Assembly (NCBI GenBank): GCA_900074725.1
Contig: LT598456.1
Location: 813,488 to 877,487, forward strand
Direction of reading: 5' to 3'
DNA: 64,000 bases
From: Lachancea dasiensis
Lineage: Eukaryota > Ascomycota > Saccharomycetes > Saccharomycetales > Saccharomycetaceae
The notes beneath the pieces were generated by a model. It searched no databases. It was not told the DNA's origin and saw only the letters and a list, made by a program, of their open reading frames with translations. Shown in pieces: positions 20,552-30,125 of this stretch (positions are counted from its first letter, which is position 1; every line of letters starts with the position of its first letter). Both the position numbers and the translations under genes were made by a program.

Positions 20552-21417
20552 GGTACTGCTTTAGTGAATTAAGACTTATCAGCGTGTTAAACTGCTGATC
20601 GGGTTACGACCCGAGGGGTATAATCATCGTATATCTTTATATTGTTCGTGGTTAGTCATTTCACTAAGACACAACTCCCTGTCTGGACTATCATGCAAAT
20701 AGCACAAGACCATATTGCATTAATAGAGCTTGGCAGAATAGTAAGCGGGTCTCAGTGGTTGTCCAGTTCACATTTGCTGGCGTTCAACGACTTCCAGTAG
20801 TTCCAGCGTCGCAAAGGTACAAAATGATAACTATAGAAGTCAAGTTGAAAGCGGATATGACACCTCTTGCGCGGCACATACGTCTAAACACCTAAGTTCG
20901 ACAGAACTGGCCACTGTCTTATTACGTTCAGCCACGAATTTGTCAGCGACAATGTCCGCCCATGGACTTGATTTAATTAGATACAACATCAGTCGACTGA
21001 GGCAAAGCTTTTATAAGCACAAGTAAGGGCTATGAGGATTGAAGTTATGAAATCAAAACTCTGCCAACGATCATATTCAAGCTCTTTTTTTTTAGTGCCA
21101 TGGTTTTAGTGTCATCGCATGGAAGTTTTGTTAATTCTCCTGTGATTCTCCGGTTTTCTGCGACGAGTTCAATCTTCTCGAGTCAAATTTTTTTTTTTCA
21201 ACTTGAATCATCTAGACTGTAGTCATTCACATAGGCAGCGAACTATCGCTAGCAATACATCAAGACATCTGAAAAGCAGCTCTCACTATTCTAGTTTGCA
21301 GAACCTCCTCTTTAAACAACAACTGAGTGTACTGAAACCCAATTTACTGGTAGCTTCTCTTTGCCCATCCGTCACCACGTTGAACTATAATCTTAGACCG
21401 ACTAACTCGGAAACAAA
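20552..21417. other. intergenic TRM10 3' flank / YPQ1 promoter
   Basis: About 865 bp with several T-rich runs (near 21086-21093 and 21187-21199). A 77-codon frame at 21203-21436 runs into YPQ1 in another frame and looks fortuitous. No RNA gene was recognised. Confidence 0.5.
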
Positions 21418-22341
21418 ATGGTACCAATTGTATTGAATTCTCAAACGGTTAGTGGTATCACTGGTTCTATTTCTATTGCATGCTGGATTATTGTCTTTGT
21501 GCCCCAGATATATGAGAATTTCTATCGCGGCTCAGCCGAGGGCCTTTCACTATTATTTGTCGTACTATGGCTGCTAGGTGACATTTTCAACGTCGCTGGT
21601 GCTATTCTCCAAGGTCTTCTTCCTACCATGATCATTTTAGCAGCCTACTACACTGTGGCTGATATAGTTCTCTTGATACAGTGTTTGTTCTACGGCAGCG
21701 AGGAGAAGGTGGACCCTGTACACCTCTCACCAGCAAATCCTATAAATGAAAGAGTCCTAGAGGATGTGTTCCAGGAGCACCAGCCTCTGCTTCACAAAGG
21801 CAAAAAGCATCACAATCATGCTGCGACTGCGCAAGAAAGCTCAGCAGGGGCTTCTTCGTCTTCTGCAACCGCTCAGTCTACGTTTGATGCATCGATCGAT
21901 GTTAGCCAGACAAGAAATTATGCCATCAACACGTTGATGATTCTCGGTGTTATTATCGGTGGATTTCTATCCTGGTACATCTCGTACTTGAAGGATCCAA
22001 ATCCTATCAACAAAGAGCCTGACTTGCAATTGAACTGGGTTGCTCAGTTCTTCGGATATCTAAGTGCGGTACTTTACTTAAGCTCTCGTGTTCCTCAAAT
22101 TCTATTAAACTACAAGAGAAAATCATGCGAGGGTATTTCGTTTCTATTCTTCCTGTTCGCTTGCATCGGGAATATTACATTCATCATTTCCGTTCTCAGC
22201 ATTTCGTTAAAATCCCGTTATTTGTTGGTTAATGCTTCATGGTTGATTGGCAGCTCAGGAACTTTGTTCATGGATTTCATTATATTTCTACAGTTTTTCG
22301 CTTACAAGGAAAGTGTGACAAACGGAGGAGCTGCCGTCTGA
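21418..22341 (+). CDS. YPQ1: vacuolar PQ-loop cationic amino-acid exporter Ypq1
   Basis: A 307-residue membrane protein with seven predicted helices and two PQ-loop repeats: WIIVFVPQIYENF near residues 25-37 and YLSSRVPQILLNYKRKS near 219-235. PQ-loop proteins of this branch (Ypq1-3, human PQLC2) sit in the vacuole or lysosome membrane and move lysine or arginine. The stretch between helices 3 and 4 (about residues 98-155) is hydrophilic and Ser/His-rich. Similar length to S. cerevisiae Ypq1, and its neighbours TRM10 and SPO21 are also conserved. Confidence 0.94.
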   Translation: MVPIVLNSQTVSGITGSISIACWIIVFVPQIYENFYRGSAEGLSLLFVVLWLLGDIFNVAGAILQGLLPTMIILAAYYTVADIVLLIQCLFYGSEEKVDPVHLSPANPINERVLEDVFQEHQPLLHKGKKHHNHAATAQESSAGASSSSATAQSTFDASIDVSQTRNYAINTLMILGVIIGGFLSWYISYLKDPNPINKEPDLQLNWVAQFFGYLSAVLYLSSRVPQILLNYKRKSCEGISFLFFLFACIGNITFIISVLSISLKSRYLLVNASWLIGSSGTLFMDFIIFLQFFAYKESVTNGGAAV

Positions 22342-22660
22342 CTCTTCTAACTAGTCAAAAAGGAAATCTAAGCAACAGTGTCGAACCACTTTATAATTAT
22401 TTGTTTTTTCTAGACCCTCTCAATTCACCAGGCCGCGCTGTTCGCTTATATTTCGAACACCCGTTCTCTTGTATCACGTCTCGAAGCATGGATGTCAGCG
22501 TCACAAAAAAAAGTTAATGGCACCGTTAGGGAATTAACAGTACTTAATAACACAAAGCTCAGATTCGACATCATCAACTGCACACTGATTGTTGCATTAT
22601 AATTAGGAAAGGATCCTACACTTTGTACGCAAGCTCTGGAAAGCACGTCAAGTAGGTTTT
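22342..22660. other. intergenic YPQ1 3' flank / SPO21 promoter
   Basis: About 320 bp. Apart from a middle-sporulation-element match at 22500-22508, nothing notable was seen. Confidence 0.5.
22500..22508 (+). promoter_or_regulatory. middle sporulation element (Ndt80 site) before SPO21
   Basis: GTCACAAAA is a full match to the Ndt80 consensus GNCRCAAAW, about 155 bp before the SPO21 ATG. SPO21 is a middle-meiosis gene in S. cerevisiae, so the site is where theory predicts one. Confidence 0.6.
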
Positions 22661-24895
22661 ATGATGCCTTTGCTTACTAGTAAGAGTTACTATAGTGATG
22701 ATGAAGCAGTCGGCTTAGTGGACAGAAGTGACATGTACAACTTAAGCAACTATCATGTTCGAGACGATAGTGAAGCAACGTCTTCAGACGAAGAGGCAGA
22801 AGGGGAAGATTCTCAGCTTGGTGAGAGTGCTTGCGGGGAAACATCATACTCTTTCTCAGAAGGGTATCGCGGGAGGTTCTCGCTCTCAGAAGGCTCTGAT
22901 GTAAGACCGAAAAGGTCTAGGAGCGGGTCACCTGGGAGAAGAGGATTGGGGTCGTTGTTTTGGCGCTACGCCTCTGAACATTCCAATCAAAATTCGACTT
23001 GCGAAACTCCTCAGCGGCCTAGGACTGAAGACCAAGCATCGGAGGTTTTTCGAAAGGATGAGATTGAAGAAAATCTCTCTTCAGGAGCTGGAAGTTCGAG
23101 TAAGTTTTGGAGATCATGGAGACTACGGCATAAAAGGAATGACAATCAAGACGAGGAATCAAAGCTCTCCCATTTGGCGAACGCAGAGCAAGACCAACGT
23201 GCGGAAAGTGACAGCAAACATAAGACGAATGATTCTTTGGGCGAAAAACGTGGCGACATCATTACCCAAAACGATGAAAGTGAAAGGATGGGAACCGTTC
23301 GTATGAGGAACAAATGGCAGCGGAAAGCTAACGCCCAAGGTACAGATGCATCGTCCTTCCTGAAAGAAAAGCTTACCGTTATTTCTTCTGGGAGTGAGAC
23401 ATCAGACGAAGACACTGAAAAACTGCGCTCTGCAGACCATGTTATCGAATCCCCTTTAACCCCATTAGATGAAGCCTCGAGCCTTCCTAAAGAAGAATCT
23501 GTTGCATTCGGCCAGTATGAGGACATCTATCAAACACCACAGGATTATGTCCCATTGGAAGATCAATTTGATCGCTTTTCAGTCAACAAAAATTCCAAGA
23601 CGTATGTCAATTTCTTGAATGCCATTTGCCTACTTAATGGGTCTTCATTGGACGTCGTTAACATGCATTCGCTTGAAGAGTTTTCCGGAGCAATCTTCTC
23701 GTTAGCAAAGCAATGCCTTGATCAAAAGGCACCTCTCTCTATAGGCGAGCCTGCCATTGAGACTTATACAGCGAGTATTGACAACCAAGAAGTTGTTAGC
23801 CAGAAATCTAGCCGGATATCGGAATTGGAAACTGAGCTGTCTTTGCTGCGTGAAAAATTTGAGGATAACGTTGATAGCTTATACAACTGCCGCAAAGAGC
23901 TTCAACTCACGAAGGAGGAGCTTATTGGTGCTCGCAATCAAGTTGATGAGAGCATCATCGAGGCATCAAATTTCAAATCAGAGTTTGATGCCCACCGAGT
24001 GGCGTGTGCAGAATTTGAAGCTACGTCGCAAGCTCAGCTTAATCATTTGGAAGAGTTACTTGCTAGTGAGAAAACCAAGTTTAGCGAATTGGAACAAAAT
24101 TACACTGAGTTGAATTTACTTCATACAGATTTACAAAGTAGTTGTCAAACTTTGCAAGAACAGGATATAGCATCCAGGGCCAAGACCCATGAGTTGATTG
24201 CATTGGTTTCTAATTACGAAATCGAGGTTAGAAAGCTACACCAATCCAACAAACGCTTACAAAAGGACTTCACTGAGATGGATCAGCTTGCTTCGCAGGC
24301 AAAGGCTGCCAACATAAAGCTAAAATCAGACTGTCAGCGGGAACGGCGCAAATTACTAGATGGTCGACGAGAGCATCAACTGATCCAAGGTCAACTTGAT
24401 ATAGCCATGTGTCACAAGACTGAATCATTACAATTTATGGCGCAACTCATGATATCGTTTCGCGAGGCCCTGTGCGAGAACACCTTGCAAGAATGTGATT
24501 CTTACCTGGAATCCATAAATTCAAACACGTTCTTTTGTTGTGCCTTGGTCGACAACAGCACGAGAATGACAGAACAACAAATGATTGAACAGGTTACCAA
24601 GCAGCGGAGACTTATTACTGATTTCTATCGCCATTTTGCGAAAAAACATCTTTTGGACCAGGTCTTTGCAAAATACGTCTCATTCATGCGATCCAATAGG
24701 TTCTTGTCTCAACAGCTTAGAGGCCTACGCCAAAAGACGCATGGTCATGAAGAGCACATTTCACGCTTGTTAGAGGGTAGCAAAACAAAACGAACCCTGA
24801 AAACTAAACAAGACAATCAGAGCCCCGGTACACAGCATTATTCCAATGCGACTGTGCGTCACCAAAAAAGTATTCCCAGCCACGTGCGAATGTAA
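22661..24895 (+). CDS. SPO21: meiotic outer-plaque spindle pole body protein Spo21 (Mpc70)/Ysw1
   Basis: A 744-residue protein corresponding to the ancestor of the duplicate pair SPO21 and YSW1. Spo21 forms the meiosis-II outer plaque where the prospore membrane starts. The first 300 residues are Ser/Asp/Glu-rich and probably disordered, including an N-terminal segment with SYYSDDEAVGLV. A long coiled coil covers roughly residues 380-575 (many EL/LE heptads), and a C-terminal globular part follows. Two adjacent ATGs open the frame; either could be used. Assignment rests mainly on position between YPQ1 and MSH2 (chromosome XV order) and beside ARA1 (YSW1-ARA1 on chromosome II), plus the coiled-coil architecture. 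Confidence 0.82.
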   Translation: MMPLLTSKSYYSDDEAVGLVDRSDMYNLSNYHVRDDSEATSSDEEAEGEDSQLGESACGETSYSFSEGYRGRFSLSEGSDVRPKRSRSGSPGRRGLGSLFWRYASEHSNQNSTCETPQRPRTEDQASEVFRKDEIEENLSSGAGSSSKFWRSWRLRHKRNDNQDEESKLSHLANAEQDQRAESDSKHKTNDSLGEKRGDIITQNDESERMGTVRMRNKWQRKANAQGTDASSFLKEKLTVISSGSETSDEDTEKLRSADHVIESPLTPLDEASSLPKEESVAFGQYEDIYQTPQDYVPLEDQFDRFSVNKNSKTYVNFLNAICLLNGSSLDVVNMHSLEEFSGAIFSLAKQCLDQKAPLSIGEPAIETYTASIDNQEVVSQKSSRISELETELSLLREKFEDNVDSLYNCRKELQLTKEELIGARNQVDESIIEASNFKSEFDAHRVACAEFEATSQAQLNHLEELLASEKTKFSELEQNYTELNLLHTDLQSSCQTLQEQDIASRAKTHELIALVSNYEIEVRKLHQSNKRLQKDFTEMDQLASQAKAANIKLKSDCQRERRKLLDGRREHQLIQGQLDIAMCHKTESLQFMAQLMISFREALCENTLQECDSYLESINSNTFFCCALVDNSTRMTEQQMIEQVTKQRRLITDFYRHFAKKHLLDQVFAKYVSFMRSNRFLSQQLRGLRQKTHGHEEHISRLLEGSKTKRTLKTKQDNQSPGTQHYSNATVRHQKSIPSHVRM

Positions 24896-25643
24896 TATTG
24901 CCAGTATCCGAAATGTGGTTATTTTGAGTTTGCTGAACTGCCCAATTCACAATATAACCAATTCTCTCTCCCGGGCCTGTACCTGCTTGTTTGCCGCTGC
25001 CGAAGCCGCAAGTCACAGCACTCGTTATACAATTTTAATATTAAGGTTCAATAGTATCTAAGTTTGTGAAAACAGTTGGTCGCTAACGGCTGCGTATAGT
25101 AAGTTTCCTCCAATTTGCACCACATTTTCAAGCTATCGTCATGTATTATTGTTTTACATTGAGCACCTGTACCGAGGATCAAGAAACACGCAGAGCGCAC
25201 TGGCGCTTAGCAACATCCCCTTTGTTCGAGATTTGAAATTGCGCCAGATCAAACAAAGGAGCTAGTTAGTATGTGTGTTCGGGCTAGGGTAATTATATGT
25301 GCCCGAGATTAATGGTCGATATTCTTCTAATCGATAGCTCAGGGACTGCAATATTCAGAGAAGTATCTTCAGGCCATGTATATTGAAGTTAAAACACAGT
25401 GAATGATTACATCATGGTCGAAAGTTTACTTGTCCCAGGGTTTCTTCCTGAGTATGACGCTTTAGACGTTGTTAATTGTATTTATTATCACGGCATACGC
25501 AAACGCGTCGTAGTATTAATACCGAGAGAGACCTTTCGCGTTTACCATGCCTGATAAATAAAAGGCAGAGAGAGCCAGCAAGTTCGTCAGTGCCCGTACT
25601 CTGATCAAGTTACCTTTTGAGTCAGCCGTCATTTCTCACTTCA
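24896..25643. other. intergenic SPO21 3' flank / MSH2 promoter
   Basis: About 750 bp. The distal part shows nothing; the last 150 bp hold cell-cycle elements listed separately. No coding frame or RNA gene was recognised. Confidence 0.5.
25503..25508. promoter_or_regulatory. MCB element (MBF site) in MSH2 promoter
   Basis: The palindrome ACGCGT lies about 135 bp before the MSH2 ATG. A second CGCG core, TTTCGCGTTT at 25534-25543, lies 30 bp further on and resembles an MCB/SCB half site. MSH2 peaks at G1/S in yeast, consistent with MBF control. Confidence 0.65.
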
Positions 25644-28511
25644 ATGTCATCTAGTCGCCCCGAACTTAAGTTTTCGGACATCTCAGAAGAAAGAGGTTTC
25701 TATAAACGGTTCGCTAGCTTGCCGGAGAAACCAACTCAAACGATAAGACTTGTAGATAAAGGCGAATACTATACAGTAGTTGGTAATGATGCGGTTTTTG
25801 TTGCCGACAGCGTTTATCATACAAACTCGGTTCTCAAAGATTGCAGAATTGATCCAGGTACTGCAAAATCCATTCACGAACCACTCAAATATGTGACAAT
25901 CTCACCACAAGTTTTGTCCGGCCTTCTAAAGCTTTGTCTTTTAGAACAAGGAATGAAAGTGGAAATATATGACAAATCGTGGTCGTTAATCAAAAGTGGC
26001 TCGCCTGGTAACATCGAACAAGTCGATGATCTAATGAATATTTCACTTGATTCTGCTATCGTTCTTGCAAGCATCAAGATTCAGCCTAATGCTCAAGAAG
26101 GAAACTGTGTTTTGGGCGTGTCGTTCATTGATAGTGGCTCTTTCAAAGTTGGAATGCTGGACATCGTGGACAATGAAGTGTTCTCAAATTTGGAGAGCTT
26201 TTTAATCCAAATGGGCGTAAAAGAATGTCTACTGCCGGATCAAAGAAGCAACGAAGGTATTGCAAATGAATTGAAAAAAATGGTAGGGGTTTTAGATCGC
26301 TGTGGGTGTGTGTCAACTTTTGTGAAGAGCTCTGAGTTTTCTCACAAGGATGTTGAACAAGATTTAGTCAGACTGGTCGGAGATGAGCTCTCAATGTCTT
26401 TGCTTAAGTTCTCAAACCTAGCTCTTGGATCCTGCAATGCTCTTATATCTTACCTCGAAATCATGAACAATGAGACTCAGGTAGGCAAATTTGAACTCGT
26501 TCAACACTCATTAACGGAGTTTATGAAGTTGGATGCGTCTGCACTCAAAGCACTAAACGTTTTCCCTAGTAATGGCGGTGGCTCGAGTAGTATACCGATC
26601 AGCCATGGTTCTGCTAGTGGGCCAAGGATATCAAGCATGTTCCAATTGCTTAACAAGTGCAAGACGAATGCTGGTGTGAGGCTTCTCAACGAATGGCTCA
26701 AGCAACCTCTTACCGACGCTAGTGAGATTAACAAACGCCATGACCTTGTTGAGTTTCTAAGCGATCAGCTCGAGTTGAGGCAGGTTTTACAAACAGATTA
26801 TCTGCCCTTAGTTCCTGACGTGAGAAGATTAACTAAAAAGCTTCTCAGAAATGGTAACTTGGAAGATGTTCTCAAAATCTATCAGTTTGCGAGAAAGGTC
26901 CCCGAAATTTCCATGGTGTTGGATGATTATCTGGAAAGACTGGACGATAACTCCCCCACGAAATCTCTAGTTGTAGAAACGTGGCAGAAACCTCTCAATG
27001 AGCATCTAGCACCCTTAGATAAATTTCAGGAGATGGTAGAAACTACTGTCGATTTAGACGCTTACGAAAGTACAAACGAATTCATGATCAAAGTAGAATT
27101 CAACGAGGATTTAGCCAAGATTCGTGGTGAGCTTGACACTCTCAAGGACAACATCAGAACAATACACCTTGATGCTGCAGATGATTTGGGTTTCGATCCG
27201 GAAAAGAAACTAAAGCTGGAAAATCATCATGTTCATGGGTGGTGCATGCGTTTAACTCGTAATGACGGCAAAGCTTTGCGACAACATAAGCAATACTTGG
27301 AACTTACCACAGTAAAGGCAGGGATATTTTTCAGCACTAAAGAGCTAAAGCAAATCTCTGAACAAACTGCCCTGCTACAAAAGGAATATGACAGGTTACA
27401 AGCTGACCTAGTCAAGGAAATCGTACAAATCACGCTCACCTATACACCAGTCTTGGAGAAGTTATCCATCGTTTTGGCGAAACTGGATGTTCTTGGTTCC
27501 TTTGCGCACGTTGCGTCTTATGCCCCAGTTCCTTATGTGAGGCCTACAATGCACAGCATTGGTACCAGTAGAAAGACCGAGCTAATAGCATCTCGTCATC
27601 CAGTTTTGGAAGTCCAAGACGACGTGACCTTTATTTCCAACGACGTCAGGTTAGAGAGCGGCAAAAATGAGTTTCTGATCATAACGGGACCAAATATGGG
27701 GGGAAAATCGACGTATATACGCCAAGTCGGCGTCATATCTCTCATGGCTCAGATCGGATGTTTCGTTCCCTGCGAAAAAGCTGAAATAGCCGTAGTGGAC
27801 GCAGTACTCTGTCGTGTGGGAGCTGGTGACTCGCAGCTGAAAGGTGTATCCACTTTCATGGTAGAAATGCTGGAAACTGCTTCCATTTTGAAGAATGCTA
27901 CAGAAAACTCCTTGATTATAGCTGATGAGCTGGGTCGTGGGACCAGCACATACGACGGGTTTGGTCTCGCCTGGGCCATTTCCGAACACATTGCCAAAAG
28001 TATCAGATGCTTTGCGCTCTTTGCCACCCATTTTCACGAACTTACCTCGCTTGCCGACCAGGTACCCACTGTCCAAAATATGCACGTTATCGCCCACATC
28101 GAAGATATGCAAAAGAGCACACACAGCTCTGAAGACATCACACTATTGTACAAGGTAGAGCCCGGTATTTCAGATCAGTCATTTGGGATACACGTCGCTG
28201 AAGTTGTTCAATTCCCAGGCAAGATTGTTTCTATGGCCAAGCGCAAGGCGGCTGAGCTTGAAGGTTTAAAGCAAGATTCTCAGCTGATAAAGAAACAGAA
28301 ATGTACCTCAGCAGAGATAGCAGACGGTACTGAAGCTCTGAAGGAGCTGTTGAAGAAATGGGTGAAGGAAATCCGGGATCAGGGATTAGACGGTTCCATT
28401 ACGGAAGAGCAAAGTCAAGAAAAGATAATACTCTTACTAAAGCAAATATCGGATTCCTCAACGTACACCGAGAACAAATTCATTAAGGAAATATCCAAGT
28501 TGTTGATGTAA
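25644..28511 (+). CDS. MSH2: DNA mismatch repair protein Msh2
   Basis: A 955-residue MutS homologue that pairs with Msh3 or Msh6 to recognise mismatches and small loops. The ABC-type ATPase has Walker A GPNMGGKST at residues 682-690, Walker B with DELGRGTSTYDG from 761, and the ATHFHEL switch. The mismatch-binding-like domain I, connector, lever (NEFMIKVEFNEDL region) and clamp domains are all present. The longest frame begins with TTG at 25617; the ATG at 25644 gives MSSSRPELKFSD, matching the S. cerevisiae N-terminus. Length agrees with the family. A G1/S element lies upstream. Confidence 0.98.
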   Translation: MSSSRPELKFSDISEERGFYKRFASLPEKPTQTIRLVDKGEYYTVVGNDAVFVADSVYHTNSVLKDCRIDPGTAKSIHEPLKYVTISPQVLSGLLKLCLLEQGMKVEIYDKSWSLIKSGSPGNIEQVDDLMNISLDSAIVLASIKIQPNAQEGNCVLGVSFIDSGSFKVGMLDIVDNEVFSNLESFLIQMGVKECLLPDQRSNEGIANELKKMVGVLDRCGCVSTFVKSSEFSHKDVEQDLVRLVGDELSMSLLKFSNLALGSCNALISYLEIMNNETQVGKFELVQHSLTEFMKLDASALKALNVFPSNGGGSSSIPISHGSASGPRISSMFQLLNKCKTNAGVRLLNEWLKQPLTDASEINKRHDLVEFLSDQLELRQVLQTDYLPLVPDVRRLTKKLLRNGNLEDVLKIYQFARKVPEISMVLDDYLERLDDNSPTKSLVVETWQKPLNEHLAPLDKFQEMVETTVDLDAYESTNEFMIKVEFNEDLAKIRGELDTLKDNIRTIHLDAADDLGFDPEKKLKLENHHVHGWCMRLTRNDGKALRQHKQYLELTTVKAGIFFSTKELKQISEQTALLQKEYDRLQADLVKEIVQITLTYTPVLEKLSIVLAKLDVLGSFAHVASYAPVPYVRPTMHSIGTSRKTELIASRHPVLEVQDDVTFISNDVRLESGKNEFLIITGPNMGGKSTYIRQVGVISLMAQIGCFVPCEKAEIAVVDAVLCRVGAGDSQLKGVSTFMVEMLETASILKNATENSLIIADELGRGTSTYDGFGLAWAISEHIAKSIRCFALFATHFHELTSLADQVPTVQNMHVIAHIEDMQKSTHSSEDITLLYKVEPGISDQSFGIHVAEVVQFPGKIVSMAKRKAAELEGLKQDSQLIKKQKCTSAEIADGTEALKELLKKWVKEIRDQGLDGSITEEQSQEKIILLLKQISDSSTYTENKFIKEISKLLM

Positions 28512-29017
28512 GTGGCAATACCCGAGAAGAACGCTAAACAAAAAACCTTCGCCAGATGCCGTTAGGCGGCTTTTGTCTTGCTCTAGGGGATAGCTGGTGG
28601 AATACTCTGCTTGCGATGCTTAGCTGATCATTGTGATCCGTTGACAACAGGAAAAAAGGAAACGCGAGTGAGTTGACGGTTTTCGCGGTTGATGGAGCAA
28701 ACGAAGAGGTACTGTTGACGACTCCCAGTTGGGCGACTCCACACGGGTCTACTTTTTTTTCGCTGCTGGGAAGCTTCTTGACACGGGAAATGATTTTTGC
28801 CAAAAAGCTCACATGGGGTAAGGATTTCAGAGAAAGCAGACACTTTGCTGTTGTCGGAAAGAAATCTGCAATACACAGGTATGCGTGGACAGCGTGTGTC
28901 AAGTTGAGGGAGTTGTTGCTATCATGGGGCTTGAAGTATGTAATTATAAAAGGGAATGTTTACCAGACGCTCTCAACAGACGACTTCAAAATAGACTTCA
29001 ACGCACAAAATTAAAAG
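28512..29017. other. intergenic MSH2 3' flank / ARA1 promoter
   Basis: About 500 bp. Frames of up to about 120 codons run through both strands, but none encodes a recognisable protein and they overlap each other. Confidence 0.5.
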
Positions 29018-29980
29018 ATGTTGCACCCTAAAAACACCGAGATATATTTTACTTTGAACAATGGCAACAGGATGCCAGCGTTGGGCCTTGGTACTGCCAA
29101 TGAAGTCGAGCAGATCCCTGAAACAAAGCAGGCTGTCAAGGCAGCAATTAAGGCTGGATACCGCTTGATTGATACAGCCTGGGCATACCGTTGCGAGCAG
29201 CACATAGGCGAAGCTTTGAAAGAGCTTTTCGAAGAAGGTGTCATTAAGCGTGAAGATATTTTCATCACGACAAAGGTCTGGCCCACACACTGGGACAAGG
29301 CGGACGAGTCAATTTCTCGCTCCTTAGAGAATCTTGGCGTCGACTACGTGGACTTAGTGCTACAGCACTGGCCATTGTGTTTCAACAGAGTCGAAAGTGC
29401 TGACGGTATTGACGGAATCGACAGAAATCCCACTCATGAAGACGGCTCGCCCAATATCAATGAAGCCGGTGACTACTTAGATACTTTCAAACAATTGGAA
29501 AGAATGTATTTGGCTAAGGACCCTCGTTTCAAAGCCATTGGCGTGTCGAACTATCCTGTAGAGTATCTTCAGAGGTTGCTAAAGGAGTGTAAAGTCGTGC
29601 CTGCTGTGAATCAGGTTGAGTTACATCCCTTCTTGCCTCAGCTAGAATTGGTTGAGTTTTGTACCGCGCATCATATTGTTTTAGAGGCTTTCTCGCCTTT
29701 CGGCGCCACTGGCGCACCTCTGGTCAAAGATTCAGCTGTGGAGGCAATTGCTCAAAAGCATGCCGGTGATACCAACAACGTTTTGTTGTCTTATCACATA
29801 AGGCAAGGCATAGTGGTGGTACCTAGATCGGTCAATCCTAAGAACATTGTGTCTAATATCGAGTTTGTGCCTTTGACTAAAGATGACATCAAAACCCTGA
29901 ACCACATTGGTCTAGCCGACCCCAAACGGTTCAGAGACGAACCCTTTGCGGGCTCAATACCAGGTTTTGGAGAAAAATAA
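29018..29980 (+). CDS. ARA1: NADP-dependent D-arabinose dehydrogenase-type aldo-keto reductase
   Basis: A 320-residue aldo-keto reductase. The catalytic tetrad is visible: D52 and Y57 in IDTAWAYRCE, K86 in TTKVWP, H117 in LQHWPL. The IPRS-like cofactor block appears as VVPRSVNPKNI. The family reduces or oxidises aldoses and dicarbonyls with NADP(H) in the cytosol; S. cerevisiae Ara1 oxidises D-arabinose, a step towards erythroascorbate. It begins with the TEIYFTLNNGNRMPALGLGTAN block characteristic of Ara1 and lacks Ara1's extra N-terminal residues. Position beside the HAL9/TBS1 gene repeats the chromosome II order ARA1-TBS1-APD1. Confidence 0.9.
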   Translation: MLHPKNTEIYFTLNNGNRMPALGLGTANEVEQIPETKQAVKAAIKAGYRLIDTAWAYRCEQHIGEALKELFEEGVIKREDIFITTKVWPTHWDKADESISRSLENLGVDYVDLVLQHWPLCFNRVESADGIDGIDRNPTHEDGSPNINEAGDYLDTFKQLERMYLAKDPRFKAIGVSNYPVEYLQRLLKECKVVPAVNQVELHPFLPQLELVEFCTAHHIVLEAFSPFGATGAPLVKDSAVEAIAQKHAGDTNNVLLSYHIRQGIVVVPRSVNPKNIVSNIEFVPLTKDDIKTLNHIGLADPKRFRDEPFAGSIPGFGEK

Positions 29981-30125
29981 GTAAAATAAGGTATAGAGTC
30001 CTCCAAATGAATAATGAACGCTGCAATAAAGACTTTTATTAGATGTTTCTTCGAGTTTCAGTCGAGAAGACATATGCGTAAACACAATCTAGATATTTTG
30101 GCGCAAACGGACGATTTCGTAGCTC

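Noticed and set aside
28673-29014. 113-codon frame just before ARA1
   Set aside because: No similarity recognised, and it fills the ARA1 promoter with open antisense frames of equal length.
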